From Halobacteriales archaeon QS_5_70_15 (GTDB taxonomy: Archaea; Halobacteriota; Halobacteria; Halobacteriales; Haloarculaceae), in assembly GCA_003022005.1 (NCBI GenBank), contig PXRQ01000007.1, positions 1-8,235 on the forward strand: a stretch of 8,235 bases of DNA. The letters run 5' to 3'. How positions within the stretch are numbered: the first letter of the stretch is position 1; each line of letters begins with the position of its first letter. Both the position numbers and the translations under genes were made by a program. The notes under the pieces were generated by a model, which was not told where the DNA came from, did not search any database, and saw only the letters and a program-made list of their open reading frames with translations. Shown piece by piece: positions 1 to 5,676 of this stretch.

Positions 1-1248
1 CGCGAGAGCCTCGAGGCCGCACGGGAGGAGCGGGACCGGCTCCGCGAGGAACTGAACGACACGGCCCCCCCCGACGACGACCGACTCCGGGAGATCGACC
101 GGCGGATCGAGTCGCTCCGGTCGCGCCGCCGCGAGCTCGACGGGCTGGTCAACCGGCTCTCGACGGTCGTCAGGTTCAACGAGGAGATGCTGGAGGGCGA
201 CGACGGCCTGCGGGAGCTGCTGTCCCGCGACGCCGGGGCGGCCGCGAACGGGGGGCGGGTCGCGGACGGGCTACTCCCCGAGGACACCACGGTCTGCTGG
301 ACCTGCGGCGGGGAGGCGGCCGTCGACGACATCGCCGACACCGTCGACCGGCTCCGCGACGTGGCGAGCGAGAAACGGGCGGACCGCCGGTCGGTCACGG
401 AGGAACTGGAGTCGCTCTCGGAGGAGCGGGAGTCGATCGAGCGCTGCCGCCAGCGGCGCGCGGAGCTCGAGGAGCGCGTCGAGGACGCCGAGGCCGACGT
501 CGCCGAGCGGGAGGCGCGCGTCGAGCGCCTCGAGGAGCGGATCGAGGAACGGGAGGCGCGGCTGTCGGAGCTGGAGTCCGAGCTGGAGCGACTCGAGGCC
601 GACCGCGAGGACACCCTCGCCGAGCGACAGCGGCAGGCGACCGACCTCGAGTTCGAGATCGGTCGCCTCTCCTCGGAGCTCGGGGACGTCGAGTCCGAGG
701 TCGAGGAGCTGGAGGACCGCGTCGAGCGCGTCTCGGAGCTCCGCGAGCGCCGCGAGGAGATGAGCGACGAGATCGAATCGCTACGGACGCGGATCGAGCG
801 GCTCGAGCGGGACGCCGTCGAGTCGTTCAACGAGCACGCCGAGCGACTGCTCGAGGACCTCGAGTACGACAACCTCGAGCGGGTGTGGCTCGAGCGCCGC
901 GAGCCGGCGGCCCCCGGGGGGGCGACCCCGACGGACCGCGGGGAGTTCGAACTCCACGTCGTCCGCCGGACCGACGACGGCGTCGTCTACGAGGACGCCG
1001 TCGAGCACCTCAGCGAGTCCGAGCGGGAGGTGACCGGGCTCGTGTTCGCCCTGGCCGGCTACCTCACCCACGGGGTCCACGAGCGAGTGCCGTTCGTCCT
1101 GCTCGACTCGCTGGAGGCGATCGACGCCGAACGGATCGCGGGGCTCGTCGACCACTTCGCCGACTACGCCCCGTCCGTGGTCGTCGCGCTCCTCCCCGAG
1201 GACGCGGCGGCGCTTTCCGACGACTACGAGCGTGTCGAAGAGATTTAA
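1..1248 (+). CDS. Archaea-specific SMC-related protein (ASRP), C-terminal part; 5' end outside the window
   Basis: The frame is open from base 1, so the gene starts left of the window; Met codons such as 187 are internal. What is visible is the second half of an SMC/Rad50-like ATPase. An Arg/Glu-rich coiled coil (1-180) leads to a CWTC motif at 295-306, which should act as a zinc hook pairing two subunits. A long heptad-rich return coil (about 345-840) follows. The C-terminal ATPase lobe has a degenerate signature LSESER (1009-1026) and a Walker B-like segment PFVLLDSLEAID (1090-1125). The Walker A lobe must lie upstream. This order matches the haloarchaeal ASRP family, often found beside rod-determining factor RdfA; that neighbour cannot be checked here. 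A role in DNA or chromosome handling is inferred from the fold. The gene ends in TAA and is followed by AT-rich non-coding DNA. Confidence 0.88.
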   Translation, partial: RESLEAAREERDRLREELNDTAPPDDDRLREIDRRIESLRSRRRELDGLVNRLSTVVRFNEEMLEGDDGLRELLSRDAGAAANGGRVADGLLPEDTTVCWTCGGEAAVDDIADTVDRLRDVASEKRADRRSVTEELESLSEERESIERCRQRRAELEERVEDAEADVAEREARVERLEERIEEREARLSELESELERLEADREDTLAERQRQATDLEFEIGRLSSELGDVESEVEELEDRVERVSELRERREEMSDEIESLRTRIERLERDAVESFNEHAERLLEDLEYDNLERVWLERREPAAPGGATPTDRGEFELHVVRRTDDGVVYEDAVEHLSESEREVTGLVFALAGYLTHGVHERVPFVLLDSLEAIDAERIAGLVDHFADYAPSVVVALLPEDAAALSDDYERVEEI

Positions 1249-1256
1249 TTGTAAAT
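1243..1256. repeat. Small AT-rich inverted repeat at the ASRP stop codon
   Basis: ATTTA at 1243-1247 and TAAAT at 1252-1256 form a perfect 5-bp inverted repeat around a 4-nt spacer and contain the TAA stop. It is a conspicuous A/T island in a GC-rich region and could mark the transcript end. It is not a classical T-run terminator, so the role is uncertain. Confidence 0.3.
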
Positions 1257-1294
1257 CGGTGGCTCACGTCGAGCGAAAGATCGCACGAAAAACG

Positions 1295-1388
1295 GACGAA
1301 CATTCCGCAGAAAGGTTCTGATAGGTTCTCGATCACTAGCTGCGCCCTCGGCGGCCGAGATCAGACGAAATCTACAGAAAGGTCCGAT
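1295..1388 (+). repeat. Cluster of short direct repeats in the 1249-1542 intergenic region
   Basis: Two copies of an imperfect direct repeat lie 67-69 bp apart: GACGAA (1295-1300), 7 nt, CAGAAAGGT (1308-1316); and GACGAA (1364-1369), 5 nt, CAGAAAGGT (1375-1383). Inside the first, AGGTTCTGAT (1313-1322) is followed directly by AGGTTCTCGAT (1323-1333), a tandem with a 10-bp period; AGGTCCGAT (1380-1388) is a third related copy. A spacing of one helical turn suits a DNA-binding protein. The rest of the 294-bp gap shows no convincing gene, tRNA or mobile element. Confidence 0.5.
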
Positions 1389-1420
1389 GCTACGGTCTTA
1401 GGTCGGTGCCGATGACACCG

Positions 1421-1433
1421 GCGTTTTATTTAC
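1421..1433 (+). promoter_or_regulatory. Probable TATA-box promoter for the GNAT genes
   Basis: GCGTTTTATTTAC is the strongest TATA-like sequence between the ASRP stop and the first GNAT gene. Archaeal promoters start about 25 bp downstream, so transcription would begin near 1455. That gives a leader of about 90 nt to the ATG at 1543, or about 30 nt to an alternative GTG at 1486. The downstream GNAT genes overlap and probably share this promoter. Confidence 0.5.
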
Positions 1434-1542
1434 TTCTGTCGCCATCGGCTCGGTCGGACCGTCGGGGTCGCCCCGTGCGGTCAGGGTGGATCGTTCACAC
1501 GCGGTGGGGACCTCCTTGGGCGCGGGCCCTCTGCGGGGCGAC

Positions 1543-2193
1543 ATGTCGACTGAGCCGCGCGCCGTGCTGTTCCCTCGCGAGGTGACGACCGACCGGCTCC
1601 GACTGGTCGCCGCCGACACGGAGACGGTCGACCCGTTCGAGCTCTACGGATACTGCCGGGAGGGGGCCCCGAACGTCGAGGCGGTCACCCGCTACCTCAC
1701 CTGGGAGCCGTACGCCACCGTGAACGACGCGTTCGAGTTCCTGGAGCGCTGCGAGTCGGGCTTCGAGGAGGGCGAGGCGGCCAACTACGCGATCATCCCC
1801 GGCGAGAGCGAACCAGAGACGGGCGAGTTCGCCGGGATGGCCGCGCTGAGCGCCGACTGGGACCGGCGGCTCGGGACCCTCGGGACGTGGCTCCGGAAGC
1901 CGTTCTGGGGACGGGGCTACTCCGGCGAGCGCGCCCGGGCGCTGATGCGCGTCGCCTTCGACCGTCTGGACCTCGATGCCGTCGCGGTCACCTGCCACGC
2001 CGAGAACGAGAAGTCCCGGAGCGCCGTCCGGAAGTACGTCGAGGCCGCCGGGGGCCGCGAGGAGGGGCTCCTCCGCAATCACGTCCGGTACCGGGACGGC
2101 GTGGCCGACTCCTACCGGTTCTCGGTGACCCGCGCGGAGTGGGCGGCGAGCCTCGGTCCCGGTGCGGAGCAAGGAGCCGACGGGGATGGCTGA
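1543..2193 (+). CDS. GNAT family N-acetyltransferase (RimJ/RimL type), copy 1
   Basis: This 216-residue protein should transfer an acetyl group from acetyl-CoA to an amine in the cytoplasm; the substrate (protein N-terminus, antibiotic or metabolite) cannot be told. It has the family's N-terminal TDRLRL motif (16-21), the acetyl-CoA pyrophosphate loop WGRGYSGE (122-129), and the motif B region with NEKSRSAVRKYVEAAG (155-170). Length is normal for the family. I chose ATG 1543 because it places TDRLRL near residue 16, as in relatives. A GTG at 1486 would add 19 residues that look unconserved, but it is closer to the predicted transcription start and has not been excluded. Neither start has a strong Shine-Dalgarno sequence. 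The last 8 bases overlap the next gene, a close paralogue, which implies coupled translation. Confidence 0.87.
   Translation: MSTEPRAVLFPREVTTDRLRLVAADTETVDPFELYGYCREGAPNVEAVTRYLTWEPYATVNDAFEFLERCESGFEEGEAANYAIIPGESEPETGEFAGMAALSADWDRRLGTLGTWLRKPFWGRGYSGERARALMRVAFDRLDLDAVAVTCHAENEKSRSAVRKYVEAAGGREEGLLRNHVRYRDGVADSYRFSVTRAEWAASLGPGAEQGADGDG
2171..2176 (+). promoter_or_regulatory. Shine-Dalgarno site for the second GNAT gene
   Basis: AAGGAG lies inside the end of the first GNAT gene, 9 nt before ATG 2186. It fits the archaeal 16S anti-SD and fixes the start of the second gene at 2186 rather than at the upstream in-frame codon 2162. Confidence 0.65.
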
Positions 2194-3439
2194 CTGCTAC
2201 CCCCGAAGCGTGGAGACGGACCGGCTCCGGTTCGAACCGCGACACGAGACCGACCCGCGGGCGCACTACCGGTTCCGGCGCGCCCAGCCGACCGAGGTGT
2301 ACGCGTACGTCGGCTTCGACGCCCCCGGGACGCCCCGGGAGACGGCCGACCGGCTCGCCGACGAGCGGGAGAACTGGGTCGAGCGGCGGCGGGGGGTGTA
2401 CGCGATACGCCCCCGGGACGGCGGGGACGCGGGCGAACTCGCCGGGGAGGCGATGCTCGCGACGGGGTGGGACCACGGCGCCGCGTGGTTCGGACTGATC
2501 CTCGGCAAGCGGTTCTGGGGACGGGGCTACGCCGGCGAGCGCGCCGACGCGATGCTCGAACTCGCCTTCGATCGGTTCGACCTCGAGTACGTCGCCGTCA
2601 CCCACGAGGTGGGCAACGAGAACTCCCGCCGGGCGGTCGAGCGGTACGTCGAGGACCACGGCGGTCGGCACGAGGCCACCCTCCGGCAGTGGTCGAGCCC
2701 CGGTTCGGGGGCGATCCCCGACGAGGCGTACTACGCCGCCCGCGGGCAACATGGAGGGCCCACCGGGGGTAGCGAGGGACCTGACGGGGAGTCGATCGGT
2801 GGCCACAAGGCACTTGGGGGGCGGCTGGCTGTCATCGAACGAAGACACACCATGTCGGTTTCCGCCGGAGGTCGGAGGATCCCCGTCGGCGTGGGCGCGG
2901 CAGCCGGTGCCGTCGCGTGGCTCCTCGGCTACCTCCTCACGTACGTCGTGACGTCCGGACGCATCCGGGAGTTCCAGGGCTCGTTCCTCGGGCAGGTCGC
3001 CGACCTGCTCGGCCTCGAGGTTCCGACCTGGAAGGTCGTCGGGTGGGTGTTCTACAACGCCCACTTCGTGGATACCGCGGCCGGCGGCGGTACGGGCAGC
3101 GCCATCGGGGGCGACGGCGGGTTCACCGCGCTGCTCTACGTCATCCCCCCGCTGGTGCTGCTCGCCGCCGGCCTCGCGGCCGGACGCGCGGCGGGGAACG
3201 GCGACCCCGCGTCGAGTGCGGTCGGCGGCGCGAGCGTCCTGCTCGGGTACCTCCCGCTCTCGGTCCTCGGGGTCTTCCTCTTCGAGACGTCCGTCGCGGG
3301 GACGGCCGTCGGACCCCGTCTCGGTACCGGGATACTCCTCGCTGGCGTGCTCTACCCGGCCGTCTTCGGCGCCGTCGGGGCCGGCATCGCGGCGCTCGCG
3401 ACCGACGACGGCGGCGGGAGTTCGGCCCCACAGCTCTAG
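2186..3439 (+). CDS. GNAT N-acetyltransferase (copy 2) read through into a four-helix membrane protein
   Basis: One open frame encodes 417 residues with two unrelated halves. Residues 1-188 are a RimJ/RimL-type acetyltransferase: TDRLRF (11-16), WGRGYAGE acetyl-CoA loop (111-118), and GNENSRRAVERYVEDHGG (143-160). It is a paralogue of the gene before it, and both encode the loop with an identical 19-nt stretch (1902-1920 and 2512-2530). Residues 187-222 are a Gly/Arg-rich linker in which 13 of 36 codons end in A or T, unlike the almost pure GC3 on either side. Residues 223-417 are a hydrophobic protein described separately. Most GNAT enzymes of this type end near residue 188, so the fusion may be an artefact or recent stop loss: one extra base in the G run at 2765-2769 would bring the TAG at 2770 into frame. 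Start choice rests on the AAGGAG site. The gene ends in a CTAG shared with the opposite-strand gene. Confidence 0.7.
   Translation: MADCYPRSVETDRLRFEPRHETDPRAHYRFRRAQPTEVYAYVGFDAPGTPRETADRLADERENWVERRRGVYAIRPRDGGDAGELAGEAMLATGWDHGAAWFGLILGKRFWGRGYAGERADAMLELAFDRFDLEYVAVTHEVGNENSRRAVERYVEDHGGRHEATLRQWSSPGSGAIPDEAYYAARGQHGGPTGGSEGPDGESIGGHKALGGRLAVIERRHTMSVSAGGRRIPVGVGAAAGAVAWLLGYLLTYVVTSGRIREFQGSFLGQVADLLGLEVPTWKVVGWVFYNAHFVDTAAGGGTGSAIGGDGGFTALLYVIPPLVLLAAGLAAGRAAGNGDPASSAVGGASVLLGYLPLSVLGVFLFETSVAGTAVGPRLGTGILLAGVLYPAVFGAVGAGIAALATDDGGGSSAPQL
2744..2851 (+). other. Non-coding-like linker between the GNAT and membrane-protein parts
   Basis: This 108-bp stretch is open in the GNAT frame, but its codon use looks like intergenic DNA, with about 64% GC at third positions. 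A TAG (2770) and a TGA (2782) sit one frame away, as expected if an indel had removed the normal stop. A weak AT-richer patch, CACAAGGCACTTGG (about 2802-2815), lies 36-50 nt before ATG 2852 and is the only promoter-like element seen. Confidence 0.5.
2852..3439 (+). CDS. Haloarchaeal four-helix membrane protein (DUF7978-like); probable independent start within the fused ORF
   Basis: Starting at ATG 2852, this 195-residue protein has an ordinary haloarchaeal N-terminus (MSVSAGGRRIPVG) and four predicted membrane segments at about residues 11-32, 91-115, 125-147 and 158-185. A conserved-looking region between the first two contains WKVVGWVFYNAHFVDT. From memory this resembles a haloarchaeal family annotated only as a transporter-like or DUF7978 protein; no transport motif or catalytic residue is evident, so function is unknown. 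The frame is continuous with the GNAT gene upstream, but the codon use of the linker argues for a separate gene. No clear Shine-Dalgarno precedes this ATG. Its TAG stop overlaps by 4 bases the stop of the convergent GNAT gene. Confidence 0.6.
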   Translation: MSVSAGGRRIPVGVGAAAGAVAWLLGYLLTYVVTSGRIREFQGSFLGQVADLLGLEVPTWKVVGWVFYNAHFVDTAAGGGTGSAIGGDGGFTALLYVIPPLVLLAAGLAAGRAAGNGDPASSAVGGASVLLGYLPLSVLGVFLFETSVAGTAVGPRLGTGILLAGVLYPAVFGAVGAGIAALATDDGGGSSAPQL

Positions 3440-3984
3440 AGGTCGCGGGCGACCATCTCCCCCCAGTGGGTGAACCCGTGGCGGTCGTAGAACGAGCGCG
3501 CGCGCTCGTTCCCGCGGTCGACGTCCAGCACCAGCCGGTCGAGCGGGAGGGCCTGGCCGCGGGCGTGGTCGACGGCCCGCTCCATCAGGCCGTCCGCGAG
3601 CCCCGTTCCCCGTCGCTCCGGTCGCACGTACACCTCGTTGAGGACGGCGGCGTCCCAGACGAACGCCAGCCGCTCGGGGAGCAGGAAGAGGTACCCCTCG
3701 AGGTCGTGGTTCGGGTCCCGGTCCCTCTCCGGGTCGTCCGTGCCCTCGCCGGTCGCGTCCGCGACGAACACGCAGTCCTCCTCGGCCACGCACCGCTCGA
3801 CCCACGCGAGGTACCGCTCCCGGTACTCCGGATCGAGTTTCCCCTCGTACTTCGTCTGCTTCTCGGTCCCGCCGCCGGCGCCGAGCTCCAGCTCGAACGC
3901 CCGCTTCAGCCTCCACAGCCCCTCGCGGTCCCGGTCCGGGTCGTACGCTCGCAGGTCGGCATCCCTCGGGTCGGCGTCAGTCAT
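3436..3984 (-). CDS. GNAT family N-acetyltransferase (third, unrelated subtype)
   Basis: This 182-residue acetyltransferase has the acetyl-CoA loop RRGTGLA (124-130), preceded by the strand LNEVYVRP (115-122), and the C-terminal GNERARSFYDRHGF (158-171) typical of RimI/PhnO-like enzymes. It is not a close relative of the tandem pair at 1543-2744: it lacks their TDRLRL and WGRGY motifs. Residues about 80-95 form an acidic insertion, probably a surface loop. The start at ATG 3984 is preferred over the upstream in-frame ATG at 4017, because the extra 11 residues are Arg/Pro-rich and lie within the preceding gene. The start overlaps the upstream hydrolase stop by 8 bases (ATGACTGA), so this is the last gene of a coupled three-gene operon. 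No strong Shine-Dalgarno is present. Substrate unknown. Confidence 0.87.
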   Translation of the reverse strand: MTDADPRDADLRAYDPDRDREGLWRLKRAFELELGAGGGTEKQTKYEGKLDPEYRERYLAWVERCVAEEDCVFVADATGEGTDDPERDRDPNHDLEGYLFLLPERLAFVWDAAVLNEVYVRPERRGTGLADGLMERAVDHARGQALPLDRLVLDVDRGNERARSFYDRHGFTHWGEMVARDL

Positions 3985-4711
3985 CGTCGTCCGTGGACGG
4001 GTCGGCGCCCGCCCCACGCGGCTCTTTCGATTCGAGCGCCAGCGGCGAGTCCGCCCACCGGAGCTTGAGCGCCGTCACGACGGCGCCGGACGCCACGAGC
4101 GTGGTCTGCCAGCCGGCGTAGGCGACCGGGACAACGCGCTCGACGCCCGGGTCCTCGGGGCCCTCCGTTGGGTCGACGGCCGTGTCGACCCGGTACTCCC
4201 GGGTCGATCCTCTCCCCCCGACGTCGACAGTCCCGCCCCCGCCGGTCGATCCGTCGGTGTCGGGCGGGCGGACCTCCACGAACGTCTGGACGAACCCCTC
4301 CGCCGAGGACCACTTCACGGAGCCGGTGAACGCGTAGAACTGGTCGAACAGCGGGTAGAGCGGGTTGACCCCGCCCGCGGTGAACAGGTCGAGGCCGATC
4401 CCCGAGACGAGCACGGCCACCAGCGCGGTCCACGCCACCCGGACCCCCCGGTCGCCCCACCGTTCGCGGACCGTCGAGCGCTGCGCGAGCCGCGTATCGG
4501 CGTAGAGGTAGGTCCCGACCGCCAGCGGCAGCAGCAGCGTGTGGAACGCCGCGCGGTGGGTGTTCGGGACCACCAGCGCGACGAACGCGTCGAGGTCGAC
4601 GAACGCGACCGCGCCGGCGACGACGACCAGCGCCCGGCGGTCGTAGGCGGGCCCGAGCAACGCCGCCGCCAGCAGCAGCGCGAACCCGACGTGGACGACC
4701 GTCGAGGGCAC
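3977..4711 (-). CDS. Membrane-bound metal-dependent hydrolase (YdjM-like), copy 1
   Basis: This 244-residue membrane protein belongs to the YdjM/LexA-induced metal-dependent hydrolase group (PF04307 by recollection). The conserved metal-ligand-like residues are H7, D39, D41, H52 and H57, set in and around the first membrane segments (about 8-20, 27-37 and 57-71). A further segment (93-110) ends in GLDLF, with NPLYPL after it, both typical of the family. A Gly/Asp-rich loop (about 150-190) precedes a last helix starting at GWQTTLVASG (200-209). The true substrate of this family is not firmly known. It starts at GTG 4711, sharing one base with the TAG of the upstream paralogue (TAGTG), and has a good Shine-Dalgarno. 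Compared with that paralogue it has the same five ligands but lacks the cysteine pair. It overlaps the downstream GNAT start by 8 bases. Confidence 0.85.
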   Translation of the reverse strand: MPSTVVHVGFALLLAAALLGPAYDRRALVVVAGAVAFVDLDAFVALVVPNTHRAAFHTLLLPLAVGTYLYADTRLAQRSTVRERWGDRGVRVAWTALVAVLVSGIGLDLFTAGGVNPLYPLFDQFYAFTGSVKWSSAEGFVQTFVEVRPPDTDGSTGGGGTVDVGGRGSTREYRVDTAVDPTEGPEDPGVERVVPVAYAGWQTTLVASGAVVTALKLRWADSPLALESKEPRGAGADPSTDDDD

Positions 4712-5382
4712 TACCGGTCACCACCGTCCGCCGTGATCGCCTCGTCCGCCAGTCGCGCGCGGGCGACCAGGACGACCGGCGTGGAGGCGACGAGCAGTAG
4801 CTGCCACCCGCTCTGAACGATCTCGGAGACGCGGGTCGGCGATCCCTTCCCGTTCCCGCAGGCCGGGTTCCAGAGGCTCGGCTTGCAGAACCCCGGCGGT
4901 CGCCCGCGCTGGCCGACGTAGTGGGTCCACCGGCCGTCCGGGTCGTATGCGTAGTACGACTGGACGAGCCCCCGCGTCGTGCTGTACTCGACCTTCCCGA
5001 CGAACGAGTAGTACATCGTGTCGACCGGCCAGACCGGGTTCGCGGCGTCCAAGTTCAGCAGGTCGAGACCGGTTCCCGCGAGCGCGCAGGCGAGCAGGGC
5101 GACCCACCCGATCCGGACGCCGGCCGCCCCGTACCGCCGGCGGAGCCACGAGTCCGGTCGGCGGGTGTCGTAGCCGAGGAGGAGGGCAGCGGCCGCGGGT
5201 ATCAGGAGCGTGTGGAGGACGGCCCCGTGTGCGCCGGGGAGGAGCATCGAGAGCGGCGCGTCGAGGTCGGGGAAGGCGGCCGCCGCGACGACGACCGCCA
5301 CCCCGCGACGCGAGAACGCCCGGTCGAGGAGGGCGGCCGCGAGCAGCCCCCCGAGCGCCGCGTGCACGAGGGTCGGAGGCAT
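4711..5382 (-). CDS. Membrane-bound metal-dependent hydrolase (YdjM-like), copy 2; first gene of the operon
   Basis: This 223-residue membrane protein is a paralogue of the gene after it. It begins MPPTLVHAALGG and carries H7, D39, D41, H52 and H57 at the same positions as its partner. GTGLDLL (103-109) and NPVWP (115-119) follow, and it ends with GWQLLLVAS (192-200) leading a final membrane helix. A family-type hydrolase acting at or in the membrane is expected; the substrate is unknown. A distinguishing loop (about 141-185) contains two cysteines, C166 and C175 (C-x8-C), absent from the paralogue. The frame continues upstream to 5466, but ATG 5382 is chosen because it gives the family N-terminus and lies 25-31 nt after a TATA-like box. 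The extra 28 residues look unconserved. Its TAG shares a base with the next gene's GTG. Confidence 0.86.
   Translation of the reverse strand: MPPTLVHAALGGLLAAALLDRAFSRRGVAVVVAAAAFPDLDAPLSMLLPGAHGAVLHTLLIPAAAALLLGYDTRRPDSWLRRRYGAAGVRIGWVALLACALAGTGLDLLNLDAANPVWPVDTMYYSFVGKVEYSTTRGLVQSYYAYDPDGRWTHYVGQRGRPPGFCKPSLWNPACGNGKGSPTRVSEIVQSGWQLLLVASTPVVLVARARLADEAITADGGDR
4716..4725 (-). promoter_or_regulatory. Shine-Dalgarno site for the GTG-started hydrolase
   Basis: On the minus strand GGTGGTGACC lies 4 nt before GTG 4711 and matches 8 of 10 positions of the ideal archaeal GGAGGTGATC. It supports the unusual GTG start and reinitiation after the upstream TAG. Confidence 0.55.
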
Positions 5383-5383
5383 A

Positions 5384-5397
5384 CCCCGGACTCGGGG
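5384..5397. repeat. Inverted repeat just upstream of the hydrolase operon start
   Basis: CCCCG (5384-5388) and CGGGG (5393-5397) form a perfect 5-bp stem with a 4-nt loop. It sits between the TATA-like box and ATG 5382, at the expected transcription start. It could be an operator or chance pairing in GC-rich DNA. Confidence 0.3.
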
Positions 5398-5404
5398 TGC
5401 GGCG

Positions 5405-5416
5405 GGCATAAATCTC
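5405..5416 (-). promoter_or_regulatory. TATA-box promoter of the hydrolase-GNAT operon
   Basis: On the minus strand AGATTTATGCCC contains a TATA-like ATTTATG (5407-5413) 25-31 nt before ATG 5382. This is the spacing expected for a leaderless haloarchaeal transcript and supports that start. Confidence 0.6.
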
Positions 5417-5473
5417 GTCGTCCGGTCGACGAACCGATCCCGAGCGACTCCCCGGGGCCCCAGCATCCGACGG

Positions 5474-5504
5474 GAACCGTAACCCCCGAACGGACGGTAC
5501 GTTC
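5474..5504. repeat. Imperfect inverted repeat in the divergent control region
   Basis: GAACCGT (5474-5480) faces ACGGT-ACG-TTC (5494-5504), so GAAC/GTTC and ACCGT/ACGGT pair around a 13-nt centre. It lies in the 294-bp gap (5383-5676) between the divergent hydrolase operon and HTH gene, about 60 bp upstream of the operon's TATA box. It is a candidate operator. I see no gene in the rest of this gap. Confidence 0.35.
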
Positions 5505-5644
5505 AGCACCGCCCTCCCTCCGGAAGCACCGATCTCTCACGTCCCCACACCCCGTCGCCGGGGATACTGCGACGGTGCGCACACGTTCGTCGGGCCTACC
5601 GAAGCCCATCGGCCGTATCGGATCTCGGGTCGCTTTCGAACGGG

Positions 5645-5654
5645 AACGTTTTGC
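5645..5654 (+). promoter_or_regulatory. TATA-like promoter of the HTH regulator gene
   Basis: AACGTTTTGC places CGTTTTG 24-30 nt before ATG 5677, the leaderless spacing. A direct repeat GCCGGTC (5653-5659 and 5662-5668, 9-bp period) lies between box and start, where a bound protein would block initiation. Confidence 0.5.
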
Positions 5655-5676
5655 CGGTCGGGCCGGTCCACCCCCC

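Noticed and set aside
1486..1542. GTG 1486 as start of the first GNAT gene
   Set aside because: It adds 19 residues before the conserved N-terminus; kept only as an alternative because it is nearer the predicted transcription start.
1988..3916. Very long minus-strand open frame (642 codons)
   Set aside because: It is Arg/Pro/Gly-rich with no domain, lies opposite three better-supported genes, and reflects the lack of stops in GC-rich DNA.
2917..4068. Plus-strand open frame of 383 codons
   Set aside because: Its product is low-complexity and it crosses the membrane-protein gene and two opposite-strand genes with clear families.
3638..4816. Plus-strand open frame of 392 codons opposite the hydrolase operon
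   Set aside because: Ser/Arg-rich shadow of the GNAT and hydrolase genes, which have recognisable motifs.
4921..5676. N-terminal extension of the HTH gene in the same frame
   Set aside because: It is antisense to the hydrolase gene, has no domain, and skips the TATA-like box and ATG at 5677.
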